12,853 nucleotides of DNA. Origin: Flavobacterium sp. (lineage in GTDB: Bacteria > Bacteroidota > Bacteroidia > Flavobacteriales > Flavobacteriaceae). Under the pieces are notes generated by a model. That model did no database searches. It saw nothing but the letters and a program-made list of their open reading frames with translations, and was not told where the DNA came from. This document shows positions 6,196 through 12,853 of this stretch, piece after piece; the first letter of the stretch is position 1, and every line of letters starts with the position of its first letter. The stretch covers positions 1 to 12,853 of the forward strand of contig SEBM01000048.1 in the NCBI GenBank assembly GCA_004296145.1, in the 5' to 3' direction. Made by a program: the position numbers and the translations under genes.

Positions 6196-6254
6196 GTTTT
6201 CGGTCGCAGTTTTCAGCCTCCCTTAAAGCTGAAAACTGCGACCGTGACGAAAAC
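6196..6254. repeat. Perfect 17-bp stem-loop between hemE and the next gene
   Basis: CGGTCGCAGTTTTCAGC (6201-6217) is perfectly complementary to 6228-6244, with a 10-base loop. Outside a short bulge, GTTTT (6196-6200) can also pair with AAAAC (6250-6254). CAGTTTTC occurs twice in the left part. The structure fills the gap between the hemE stop and the ATG at 6264. No T-tract follows, so it resembles a REP-type or mRNA-processing/stability element more than an intrinsic terminator, though partial attenuation cannot be excluded. Confidence 0.75.
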
Positions 6255-6263
6255 TTTAAAAAC

Positions 6264-6641
6264 ATGCTAAACAAAGGTTTAAGAGATGAAGAAAAAATCA
6301 GAATTGATAATGTCCTCAAGACGTTACGAACTCTTGTTTTTGTACCTCAACCTTTGAGTAGCATTCAAAAAGAGGCTATTGAAAATCAACTAAAAGACTT
6401 TGCGTTAAACATTGAAACTTTAGTTGCATATTCAAATGAAGAATTAATCGAATTATTACTTCGACTTCATTTTGATTTTGATCATTTAGAACAATTTGCT
6501 GATTTTCTGATGGAATTTTCTAAAGCCGAAGATTATGATTTTCAAGATAAAGCTTTAGCGATTTATCAATATATCCAGCAGGAAAGCAAAGTTTTTTCTT
6601 TCGGAATAAATACTAAAATCGCTTCCGCTAAAAACAAATAG
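6264..6641 (+). CDS. Uncharacterised 125-residue cytoplasmic protein
   Basis: I do not recognise this protein. It has no signal peptide, no membrane segment and no cysteine. It appears almost wholly helical, with an acidic leucine-rich middle (NEELIELLLRLHFDFDHLEQFADFL) and a basic tail ending ASAKNK. The gene is followed after 2 bp by the GNAT acetyltransferase gene, which itself overlaps hemF, so the three are probably one translation unit. The 9-bp distance from the stem-loop upstream leaves just room for ribosome binding at the ATG. Its position between hemE and hemF suggests an accessory role in heme metabolism, or simply a passenger gene; nothing in the sequence decides between these. 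Confidence 0.75.
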   Translation: MLNKGLRDEEKIRIDNVLKTLRTLVFVPQPLSSIQKEAIENQLKDFALNIETLVAYSNEELIELLLRLHFDFDHLEQFADFLMEFSKAEDYDFQDKALAIYQYIQQESKVFSFGINTKIASAKNK

Positions 6642-6643
6642 AT

Positions 6644-7195
6644 ATGAGTTTTACAGACTGGAAAACAGACCGAATTGAAAACATTCTTCCAGAAGAGTTT
6701 TATAAACTTATTGATAAGAATAGAAATCACATTGGAAAAACTTTCCCTGTCACTTTAGCAAATTGCGAGACTCTTGAGAAAACTCAAAATTTTATTGTTG
6801 AAAGCCTGGAAACCGAGAAAAATAAAAAAGGCTTTTATTTTTATGCCAGAGATTTAGAAACCAATACTTTAATTGGTTATTTGTGTGTAAAAACTATAGA
6901 TTACCGCATTTCTAAATGTGAGTTTGGTTATTTCGTTGACGAAGATTATCAAGGAAAAGGAATCACATCCCGATTGGTATCTGATGCGATTAATTTCTGT
7001 TTCAACGAATTAGAGCTTAACAAAATATTTATCTGCACATCTGAAATTAATATCGCAAGCCAGCGAGTTGCATTAAAACACAACTTTAAACAAGAAGGAA
7101 TTTTAAGAGACGAATTTAGAAATGGAGATGGCGAATTGCAAAATTCGGTTTATTTCGGCTTACTTAAATCAGAATACAATCAACATGAAAGATAA
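6644..7195 (+). CDS. GNAT-family N-acetyltransferase (RimJ/RimL-like)
   Basis: This encodes a 183-residue acetyltransferase that would transfer an acetyl group from acetyl-CoA to an amine, possibly a protein N-terminus or small molecule. The acetyl-CoA pyrophosphate-binding motif A is visible as FGYFVDEDYQGKGITSRL, with Q103-G-K-G106, followed by an ALKHNFKQEGILRDEFRNGDG stretch and a YFGLLKSEY ending that are typical of the RimJ/RimL branch. The substrate cannot be told from sequence. The gene starts 2 bp after the preceding unknown gene, and its last 11 bp overlap the start of hemF in another frame, which implies co-translation with hemF. The family call is firm; RimJ/RimL-like is a subgroup resemblance, not a claim of ribosomal-protein specificity. 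Confidence 0.9.
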   Translation: MSFTDWKTDRIENILPEEFYKLIDKNRNHIGKTFPVTLANCETLEKTQNFIVESLETEKNKKGFYFYARDLETNTLIGYLCVKTIDYRISKCEFGYFVDEDYQGKGITSRLVSDAINFCFNELELNKIFICTSEINIASQRVALKHNFKQEGILRDEFRNGDGELQNSVYFGLLKSEYNQHER

Positions 7196-8087
7196 ATTTT
7201 ACGCATACATACAAAATTTACAAGATCAAATCGTAGCAGGATTAGAAGCTGTTGACGGAACTGCAAAATTCCGCGAAGATCTTTGGAAACGACCGGAAGG
7301 TGGTGGCGGAAGAACACGCGTTATTGAAAACGGAGCTGTTTTCGAAAAAGGTGGTGTAAACATTTCGGCGGTTCACGGAAAACTTCCTGAAGCCATGCAG
7401 AAAATGTTTGGCGTTGGAGAAGCCGATTTCTTTGCCTGTGGACTGAGTTTAGTGATTCATCCCAAAAGCCCGATGGTTCCTACTGTGCACGCTAATTGGC
7501 GATATTTTGAAATGTATGACGAAAAAGGAAATGTGATCGAACAATGGTTTGGCGGCGGACAGGATTTAACGCCTTATTATTTGTTTGAAGAAGATGCAAA
7601 ACACTTTCATCAAACTTGTAAAACAGCCTGCGATAAGCACAATCCGGAATTTTATCCGAAATATAAAAAACAATGCGATTCTTATTTTTGGAATGCACAT
7701 AGAAATGAAGCCCGTGGACTTGGCGGTTTGTTCTTTGATTATTGCAAAGCAAATGAACAAATGTCGATGGAAAACTGGTTCGATTTTGTATCTGAAGTTG
7801 GAAATAGTTTCCTTGAAGCGTATATACCAATTGTAGAAAGAAGAAAAAATCTTCCGTATACTCCGGAACAAAGAAACTGGCAGGAAATTCGTCGTGGCCG
7901 TTATGTTGAATTCAATTTGGTTCACGATAAAGGAACTTTATTCGGCTTAAAAACCAACGGAAGAATTGAGAGTATTTTGATGAGTTTACCGCCGCATGTG
8001 CAATGGGTTTACGATCATCATCCCAAAGCGGGAAGTGAAGAAGAACGATTATTAAAAGTATTAGAAAATCCGCAGGATTGGATTTAA
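7185..8087 (+). CDS. hemF: Oxygen-dependent coproporphyrinogen III oxidase
   Basis: HemF converts coproporphyrinogen III to protoporphyrinogen IX by two oxidative decarboxylations that need molecular oxygen. The 300-residue product has the usual length and carries the family hallmarks in order: WKRPEGGGGRTRVIENG, EKGGVNISAVHG, HANWRYFEMYD, QWFGGGQDLTPYYLFEEDAKHFH, NEARGLGGLFFDY and RRGRYVEFNLVHDKGTLFGL. The ATG at 7185 gives the standard start. An upstream in-frame ATG at 7122 would add 21 residues encoded entirely inside the GNAT gene and is unlikely. The 11-bp overlap with the GNAT gene indicates translational coupling. The oxygen-dependent enzyme suggests aerobic heme synthesis; a HemN-type enzyme is not present in the window. 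Confidence 0.98.
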   Translation: MKDKFYAYIQNLQDQIVAGLEAVDGTAKFREDLWKRPEGGGGRTRVIENGAVFEKGGVNISAVHGKLPEAMQKMFGVGEADFFACGLSLVIHPKSPMVPTVHANWRYFEMYDEKGNVIEQWFGGGQDLTPYYLFEEDAKHFHQTCKTACDKHNPEFYPKYKKQCDSYFWNAHRNEARGLGGLFFDYCKANEQMSMENWFDFVSEVGNSFLEAYIPIVERRKNLPYTPEQRNWQEIRRGRYVEFNLVHDKGTLFGLKTNGRIESILMSLPPHVQWVYDHHPKAGSEEERLLKVLENPQDWI

Positions 8088-8147
8088 GTTAATTAAGTTC
8101 CATAAGAACGGACTGTGTATAGAGATTTTGTAAATTTATTATATTGA

Positions 8148-8174
8148 ACCTCAACGAGGTGAAACGTTTAAACG
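8148..8174. promoter_or_regulatory. Small hairpin and CGTTTAAACG palindrome upstream of the aldolase gene
   Basis: The 114-bp gap between hemF and the aldolase gene contains ACCTC-AAC-GAGGT (8148-8160), a 5-bp stem with a tight 3-base loop, and directly after it the perfect 10-bp palindrome CGTTTAAACG (8165-8174). No full TAnnTTTG promoter is evident, and no T-tract follows the hairpin. The pair could be an operator or leader structure for the aldolase gene; function is unproven. Confidence 0.3.
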
Positions 8175-8201
8175 GATTTATAATTAAATAAAATCATTAT
8201 T

Positions 8202-9098
8202 ATGGAAAACATGAAAATGGCACAATTAGATCGTATGCATTCCGGAAAAGGATTTATTGCCGCGCTAGATCAAAGCGGAGGCAGTACACCAAAAGCTTTA
8301 TCGCTATATGGCATTCTGGAAAACAGCTTTGCAAATGACGATGAAATGTACACACTCGTACATCAAATGAGAACAAGAATTATCAAAAGTCCTGCTTTTG
8401 ACAGTCAATATATTCTAGGAGCAATTTTGTTTGAAAATACAATGGATCGCAAAATCGACGGACAATGGACGGCCGATTATTTATGGGAAAAGAAAAATAT
8501 AGTTCCGTTTTTAAAAGTTGATAAAGGGCTTGCTGATCTTGCAAATGGTGTTCAGTTAATGAAACCGATTTCCAATTTAAATGAATTACTGAATCGCGCG
8601 GTAGAACGAAATGTTTTTGGAACCAAAATGCGATCTGTTATTAAAGAAGCAAATGCGATTGGAATTCAGGAAGTAGTAGGACAACAGTTTGCGGTTGGTT
8701 TGCAAATTTTCCAAAAAGGACTTATTCCGATTATTGAACCTGAAGTTGATATTTACAGTGCTGATAAAGAGAAATCAGAAGAGATTCTAAAATCAGAAAT
8801 CAAAAAACAACTTGATGCATTAGGCAAAGATGTAAAAGTGATGCTTAAACTTTCTATTCCAACTGTGAATGATTTTTACAGCGAATTAATGTCTGATTCG
8901 CATGTTGTACGTGTTGTAGCGCTTTCAGGCGGTTACAGCCGAGAAGAAGCAAACGACAAACTATCTCACAACAAAGGATTAATTGCCAGTTTTTCAAGAG
9001 CATTATCTGAAGGAGTTTCGGCAAGTCAATCTGATACTGATTTTGATACTACTTTAGGGAAGACGATTAAAGATATTTATGAAGCTTCAATAAAATAA
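8202..9098 (+). CDS. fda: Class I fructose-bisphosphate aldolase
   Basis: This encodes a 298-residue Schiff-base aldolase that cleaves fructose 1,6-bisphosphate to dihydroxyacetone phosphate and glyceraldehyde 3-phosphate, or runs in reverse in gluconeogenesis. It closely resembles the Staphylococcus-type class I enzyme: GKGFIAALDQSGGSTPKAL near the N-terminus, MRTRIIKSPAF, GAILFENTMDR, VPFLKVDKGLA, GVQLMKPI, IIEPEVDIY, and VMLKLSIPT, in which Lys216 is the likely Schiff-base lysine, then RVVALSGGYSREEA and GLIASFSRAL. Nearby in-frame ATGs at 8211 and 8217 are alternative starts. Its reaction is unrelated to heme synthesis, and the 114-bp upstream gap suggests its own promoter. The product is metal-independent, unlike class II aldolases. 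Confidence 0.96.
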   Translation: MENMKMAQLDRMHSGKGFIAALDQSGGSTPKALSLYGILENSFANDDEMYTLVHQMRTRIIKSPAFDSQYILGAILFENTMDRKIDGQWTADYLWEKKNIVPFLKVDKGLADLANGVQLMKPISNLNELLNRAVERNVFGTKMRSVIKEANAIGIQEVVGQQFAVGLQIFQKGLIPIIEPEVDIYSADKEKSEEILKSEIKKQLDALGKDVKVMLKLSIPTVNDFYSELMSDSHVVRVVALSGGYSREEANDKLSHNKGLIASFSRALSEGVSASQSDTDFDTTLGKTIKDIYEASIK

Positions 9099-9164
9099 AA
9101 ATTAAAAAAACAAACAACAATATGATCTAAGGAGACGATAAACAACTGATAATTCGGAAGTGAA

Positions 9165-9192
9165 ATCTAAAATCCTAAATCTAAAATCTAAA
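9165..9192 (+). repeat. Four 7-bp tandem units (ATCTAAA) before hemB
   Basis: ATCTAAA, ATCCTAA, ATCTAAA and ATCTAAA follow each other in exact 7-bp register and end 6 bp before the hemB ATG at 9199. In frame with hemB they would read as a basic KSKILNLKSKI stretch if an upstream GTG (9160) were used, which is a plausible annotation trap. The array occupies the place where ribosome-binding signals normally lie. Confidence 0.7.
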
Positions 9193-9198
9193 ATTATT

Positions 9199-10194
9199 AT
9201 GTTTCCATTACACAGAGGTCGTCGTTTAAGAACCAATGAATCAATTCGTTCTTTAGTACGCGAAACCAGTTTAAGTCCGTCGGATTTTATGTTTCCGATG
9301 TTTATTGCTGAAGGCGAAAATGTAAAAACTGAAATTTCATCAATGCCTGGAATTTTTCGCAGATCTATTGATTTGACGGTTGAGGAAGTTAAAGAACTTT
9401 TTGCTTTAGGAATTCGTGCAGTAAACATCTATGTGAAAGTCAGCGAAAATCTAAAAGACAATACCGGAAAAGAAGCCTGGAATAAAGACGGATTAATGCA
9501 ACAGGCAATTCGTGCCATTAAAACAGCTTGTCCTGAAATGATTGTGATGCCGGATGTTGCCTTAGACCCGTATTCTATTTATGGTCACGACGGAATTATA
9601 GCAAATGGCGATGTAGAAAATGACAGCACTGTTGATGCTTTGGTAAAAATGGCTGTCTCGCACGCACAAGCCGGAGCCGATTTTGTTGCCCCAAGCGATA
9701 TGATGGACGGAAGAGTTTTACGCTTACGCGAAGGTCTTGATGCTGCAGGATTTCAGAATGTTGGTATTATGAGTTATTCGGCTAAATATGCTTCGGCATT
9801 TTATGGTCCTTTTAGAGATGCTTTGGATTCTGCTCCGAGAGAAGCCGATGTTGTTGTTCCGAAAGATAAAAAAACCTATCAAATGGATTATGCCAATCGT
9901 ATCGAAGCGATAAAAGAAGCCTTACACGATGTTGAAGAAGGTGCTGATATGGTGATGGTAAAACCGGGAATTGCTTATCTGGATATTGTTCGTGAAGTAA
10001 AAAATGCTGTCAATGTACCTGTAACCGTTTATCATGTTTCGGGAGAATATGCTATGATTAAGGCTGCGGCAGAAAGAGGCTGGCTGGACAATGATAAGAT
10101 TATGATGGAACAATTAATGTGTATTAAGCGCGCGGGCGCAAGTCTGATTTCGACTTATTTTGCCAAAGAAGCCGCTATCCTTTTAAATAAATAA
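9199..10194 (+). CDS. hemB: Delta-aminolevulinic acid dehydratase (porphobilinogen synthase)
   Basis: HemB condenses two 5-aminolevulinate molecules into porphobilinogen. From the ATG at 9199 the protein is 331 residues, beginning MFPLHRGRRLR as expected; an in-frame GTG at 9160 would add a repeat-encoded extension and was rejected. The family signature GADFVAPSDMMDGRV is present, as are both active-site lysines: Lys196 in SYSAKYASAFYGPFRDA and the Schiff-base Lys255 in MVKPG. The metal region at residues 119-132 reads DVALDPYSIYGHDG, without the three cysteines of zinc enzymes, so this should be the Asp-rich, magnesium-type enzyme as in Pseudomonas. The cytochrome c gene follows after 2 bp, so the two are surely co-transcribed. 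Confidence 0.98.
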   Translation: MFPLHRGRRLRTNESIRSLVRETSLSPSDFMFPMFIAEGENVKTEISSMPGIFRRSIDLTVEEVKELFALGIRAVNIYVKVSENLKDNTGKEAWNKDGLMQQAIRAIKTACPEMIVMPDVALDPYSIYGHDGIIANGDVENDSTVDALVKMAVSHAQAGADFVAPSDMMDGRVLRLREGLDAAGFQNVGIMSYSAKYASAFYGPFRDALDSAPREADVVVPKDKKTYQMDYANRIEAIKEALHDVEEGADMVMVKPGIAYLDIVREVKNAVNVPVTVYHVSGEYAMIKAAAERGWLDNDKIMMEQLMCIKRAGASLISTYFAKEAAILLNK

Positions 10195-10196
10195 AA

Positions 10197-10601
10197 ATGA
10201 AAAAAATAGTATTCTTATCTGCTGTTTTAGCTTTGGCCTCCTGTAAAAAAGAAGCAACAGAAAATCCTGTTACAACAACCGCCACTGAAAATTATTCTGA
10301 AGGAGAATCAGCAAAAGCTGCAACTCCCGAAGCTTTAGGAAAAGAAATCTTTGAAGGAAAAGGAAATTGTACTTCCTGCCATCAGGTTGATCAAAAAGTG
10401 ATCGGGCCAAGTATTCAGGAAATTGCAAAAACCTATAAAGACAAAAAAGGTGATATCGTTACTTTCTTAAAAGGAAACGCAGACCCAATTGTAGATCCAA
10501 GTCAGTTTGCGGTTATGAAAACTAATTTTCCGGTAACACAGGCTATGTCTGATGAAGAACTGAAAGCTATTGAAACTTATATTTACAGCAATTTGAAGTA
10601 A
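10197..10601 (+). CDS. Lipoprotein class I cytochrome c
   Basis: This encodes a 134-residue membrane-anchored cytochrome c. The N-terminus is a lipoprotein signal ending in LASC, with Cys16 as lipidation site, followed by KKEATEN and a Thr/Glu-rich linker to about residue 40. The heme c site is CTSCH (Cys58, Cys61, His62), followed by the conserved IGP (69-71). Met107 in FAVMKTNFP is the probable sixth iron ligand, and a C-terminal helix (DEELKAIETYIYSNL) completes the small monoheme fold. It would act in electron transfer on the periplasmic side of a membrane. It starts 2 bp after the hemB stop, so its synthesis is tied to heme production. The redox partner is not visible. Confidence 0.93.
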   Translation: MKKIVFLSAVLALASCKKEATENPVTTTATENYSEGESAKAATPEALGKEIFEGKGNCTSCHQVDQKVIGPSIQEIAKTYKDKKGDIVTFLKGNADPIVDPSQFAVMKTNFPVTQAMSDEELKAIETYIYSNLK

Positions 10602-10623
10602 TTCAAAAACAAATAAAAAACAA

Positions 10624-10648
10624 AAACGGCGCTTATTCAGCGCCGTTT
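10624..10648. terminator. Bidirectional intrinsic terminator
   Basis: AAACGGCGC and GCGCCGTTT form a 9-bp GC-cored stem with a 7-base loop (TTATTCA). The plus-strand side continues TTTATATTCTT, and the opposite strand reads into a run rich in T (complement of the A-rich 10602-10626). It lies between the convergent cytochrome c and M13 peptidase genes and should stop transcription in both directions. Confidence 0.9.
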
Positions 10649-10670
10649 ATATTCTTAGATTAAATTTAGT

Positions 10671-12731
10671 TTACCAGATCTTAACTCGTTTTTCTGGTTC
10701 AACATACATTTTATCTCCTTTTTTGATATCAAAAGCTTTGTAAAAAGCATCTACATTCTGAATTGGCACATACGCTCTGTACATTCCTGGTGAATGCGGA
10801 TCTGTTTTTACCTGATTCTTAATTGCTTCGTCTCTTGTTTTGGTTCTCCAGACAGTTGCCCATGAAATAAAGAAACGCTGTTCCGGAGTAAAACCATCGA
10901 TTAATCCCGGATTTCCGTTTTTCTTTAAATACAATTGCAATCCATCATAAGCTGCGTTGATTCCGCCTAAGTCACCAATATTTTCACCTAAAGTAAATTT
11001 ACCATCAACGTGAATTCCAGGTAATGGTTCTAAAGCACTATACTGATCTGCCAAAGCAGTTCCTAATTGGGTAAATTGTTTCAGATCATCAGCAGTCCAC
11101 CAGTCTACAAGATTTCCTTCTGCATTATAACGTGCTCCGGAATCATCAAATCCATGAGAGATTTCGTGACCGATTACCGCTCCGATTCCTCCATAATTTA
11201 CAGCTTCATCTGCCTGATAATTGTAAAATGGCGGTTGTAAAATCGCTGCCGGGAAAACAATTTCATTATAAGACGGATTGTAATAAGCGTTTACAGTTTG
11301 CGGAGACATTCCCCACTCTGTTTTATCAACCGGTTTATGAAGTTTTTCAATTCCTTTCTTAAAATTCCATTTTGATAAATTATGTGAATTTTCAAAATAG
11401 CTTCCGCCTTCGGCAACACTTTTAATTTCTAAAGCAGAATAATCTTTCCATTTATCAGGATAACCCACTTTTATGGTAATCTTATTTAATTTCTCAATTG
11501 CTTTTGCTTTAGTAGCATCAGACATCCATGTCAAATTGCTGATACGGGTTTGATAAGCAGAAATTACATTATGAATCATATCAACCGCTTTGGTTTTTGC
11601 TTCAGCAGGAAATACTTTTTCTACATATAATTTACCAAGAGCTTCACCAATACTTCTGTTTACAACTAGCAAAGCTGTTTCTTCACGAGGCAATTGTTTA
11701 ATAGCGCCTCTTAATGTTTTACTGTAAAAATCAAAATTTGCAGTTTCAATATCTGTTGTCAGTTGAGATGTAGAACGGTTTAGTAATGTCCATTTTAGAT
11801 ATTCTTTCCATTCAGCTACTTTATTTTCTGCCAAAACATTTTGCAATGCTTTCATGTAACGAGGCTGTATCACTACAACTGTATCCAGTTTTGGTAAACC
11901 AAGTCCGGTAAAATAAGCATCCCATTTAATGGCAGGAGTTAACTTTTGAAGTTCTGCTACCGTCATCGGATTATATTGAAGACGACTATCTCTGCTTTCA
12001 ACACGATCTAATCTTGGAACAGAAAGAGCAGTTTCTACAGCTAAAATTTCTTTGGCACTTTGTTTTGCTTTCTCTGGAGATTCGCCAATAAACTGCATCA
12101 TTCTTGCGATATGCAATTCGTATTTTTCACGTTTTTCTTTCGGATCTTTATCCTGAGATGTGTAATAATCTTTATCAGATAATCCCAATCGGCTAACATT
12201 TAAACTTACAGAGTTTTTAGAACTGTTTTTTTCATCAGCTCCAATATAGATTCCAAAAAAGTCATTACCGCCTTGTGGTTCCATTTCAACCATATAATTC
12301 TGAAGATCTGATACATTTTTAATAGCATCAATCTTTTTCAAATAGGGTTTTAATGGTTCAATTCCTCTTTTATTTCTGCCTACAGTATCAAGGACAGTTG
12401 TAAACAAGTTTACTGCTTTTCCCTGATCTGTGTTCGATTTATACTTTGGATTTTTTGACGCTTCTTTCAAAATTGCCATTGCATCTTTATCGGTCTTTTT
12501 AATTAATTCATTAAAACTTCCCCAAGTTGTACGGTCACTTGGAATCTCTGTTTTATCAAGCCAGGTTCCGTTTACGTAACGGAAAAAATCTTCACTTGGG
12601 CTAATCTTTGTGTTCATATAAGAAACATTAACACCAGGTTCTTTTGGAGTTGTATTTTGTGCTTTTACTGCTGTAAATGTCAACATTACAGAAAAAGCAC
12701 AAAAGACAGGTTTACTAAACTGTTTTTTCAT
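10671..12731 (-). CDS. pepO: Secreted M13-family (neprilysin/PepO-like) zinc metallopeptidase
   Basis: This encodes a 686-residue metalloendopeptidase expected to cleave peptides outside the cytoplasm. Residues 1-24 form a Sec signal peptide ending AVKA before Gln25, with no lipobox. The N-terminal M13 domain covers roughly residues 35-440 and contains an SEDFFRYVNGTWLD opening. The catalytic domain follows: the NAYYNP substrate-binding motif, VIGHEISHGFDD with zinc ligands His522 and His526 and catalytic Glu523, and ENIGDLGG with the third zinc ligand Glu583 and Asp587. All key residues are intact and the length is normal for the family. The C-terminal end RVKIW resembles the usual M13 terminus. 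The gene is convergent with the heme set and probably unrelated to it. Confidence 0.96.
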   Translation of the reverse strand: MKKQFSKPVFCAFSVMLTFTAVKAQNTTPKEPGVNVSYMNTKISPSEDFFRYVNGTWLDKTEIPSDRTTWGSFNELIKKTDKDAMAILKEASKNPKYKSNTDQGKAVNLFTTVLDTVGRNKRGIEPLKPYLKKIDAIKNVSDLQNYMVEMEPQGGNDFFGIYIGADEKNSSKNSVSLNVSRLGLSDKDYYTSQDKDPKEKREKYELHIARMMQFIGESPEKAKQSAKEILAVETALSVPRLDRVESRDSRLQYNPMTVAELQKLTPAIKWDAYFTGLGLPKLDTVVVIQPRYMKALQNVLAENKVAEWKEYLKWTLLNRSTSQLTTDIETANFDFYSKTLRGAIKQLPREETALLVVNRSIGEALGKLYVEKVFPAEAKTKAVDMIHNVISAYQTRISNLTWMSDATKAKAIEKLNKITIKVGYPDKWKDYSALEIKSVAEGGSYFENSHNLSKWNFKKGIEKLHKPVDKTEWGMSPQTVNAYYNPSYNEIVFPAAILQPPFYNYQADEAVNYGGIGAVIGHEISHGFDDSGARYNAEGNLVDWWTADDLKQFTQLGTALADQYSALEPLPGIHVDGKFTLGENIGDLGGINAAYDGLQLYLKKNGNPGLIDGFTPEQRFFISWATVWRTKTRDEAIKNQVKTDPHSPGMYRAYVPIQNVDAFYKAFDIKKGDKMYVEPEKRVKIW

Positions 12732-12757
12732 ATTTATATATTCTTTTAGTGGTTACA

Positions 12758-12765
12758 CAAACATA
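12758..12765 (-). promoter_or_regulatory. Candidate -7 element of the M13 peptidase promoter
   Basis: Read on the minus strand this is TATGTTTG, an exact fit to TAnnTTTG. Transcription would start near 12751, leaving a leader of about 20 nt, the same layout as proposed for hemA. A -33 TTTG is not obvious in the AT-rich sequence upstream (12766-12800). Confidence 0.4.
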
Positions 12766-12853
12766 TTGTTATTATTTTAAACATTATGTTAAAATTATGT
12801 AATTGTGAATAGTAAGTTTTTTAATGCAAATAGTTCCTGTTTTAAAATTATAC

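Noticed and set aside
7122..7184. Longer start for HemF inside the GNAT gene
   Set aside because: It would add 21 residues from another frame of the GNAT gene; MKDKFYAYIQNL at 7185 is the normal start.
9121..9134. Shine-Dalgarno-like AAGGAG in the aldolase-hemB gap
   Set aside because: No start codon lies at a suitable distance; the upstream ATG at 9122 stops after two codons.
9160..9198. In-frame GTG-started extension of HemB
   Set aside because: The added residues are a translation of the 7-bp tandem repeat, and the ATG at 9199 gives the standard HemB start.

Overview
The window is AT-rich and looks like a member of the Bacteroidetes, most probably Flavobacterium or a close relative. The evidence is the protein sequences, short A-rich ribosome-binding regions with no clear Shine-Dalgarno, Bacteroidetes-style lipoproteins (Lys/Ser-rich after the lipobox Cys) and candidate promoters of the TAnnTTTG type. 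It carries most of a heme biosynthesis locus and looks chromosomal.

Layout. On the minus strand at the left are a small lipoprotein gene (66-428) and, 3 bp upstream of it, an AraC/PchR-like regulator gene (432-1307). A 227-bp divergent region with several palindromes separates the regulator from a long rightward gene set: hemA (1535-2785), a GxxExxY (PDDEXK-like) gene (2965-3369), hemC (3522-4445), hemD (4445-5110), hemE (5161-6186), an unrecognised 125-aa protein (6264-6641), a GNAT acetyltransferase (6644-7195), hemF (7185-8087), a class I fructose-bisphosphate aldolase (8202-9098), hemB (9199-10194) and a lipoprotein cytochrome c (10197-10601). A bidirectional terminator (10624-10648) separates this set from a convergent secreted M13 metallopeptidase gene (10671-12731), whose promoter region closes the window.

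How the genes work together. HemA reduces glutamyl-tRNA, HemB makes porphobilinogen, HemC and HemD build uroporphyrinogen III, HemE decarboxylates it and HemF oxidises coproporphyrinogen III using oxygen. The GSAM (hemL), protoporphyrinogen oxidase and ferrochelatase genes are not in the window. The PchR-like regulator and a Fur-like palindrome in the divergent promoter suggest iron- or heme-responsive control (inference). The cytochrome c next to hemB is a heme consumer.

Most interesting structure. The GxxExxY gene lies inside a 730-bp unit (2786-3515) that exactly fills the gap between the hemA stop codon and the hemC start region. The unit is bounded by perfect 22-bp terminal inverted repeats, which belong to two ~125-bp repeats about 86% identical in opposite orientation. 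Each repeat is itself nearly palindromic and built from TTAAG/CTTAA units spaced 8-10 bp. Other gaps in the hem locus hold different short-period or palindromic repeats (5114-5145, 6196-6254, 9165-9192), each starting after a stop codon and ending just before the next start codon.
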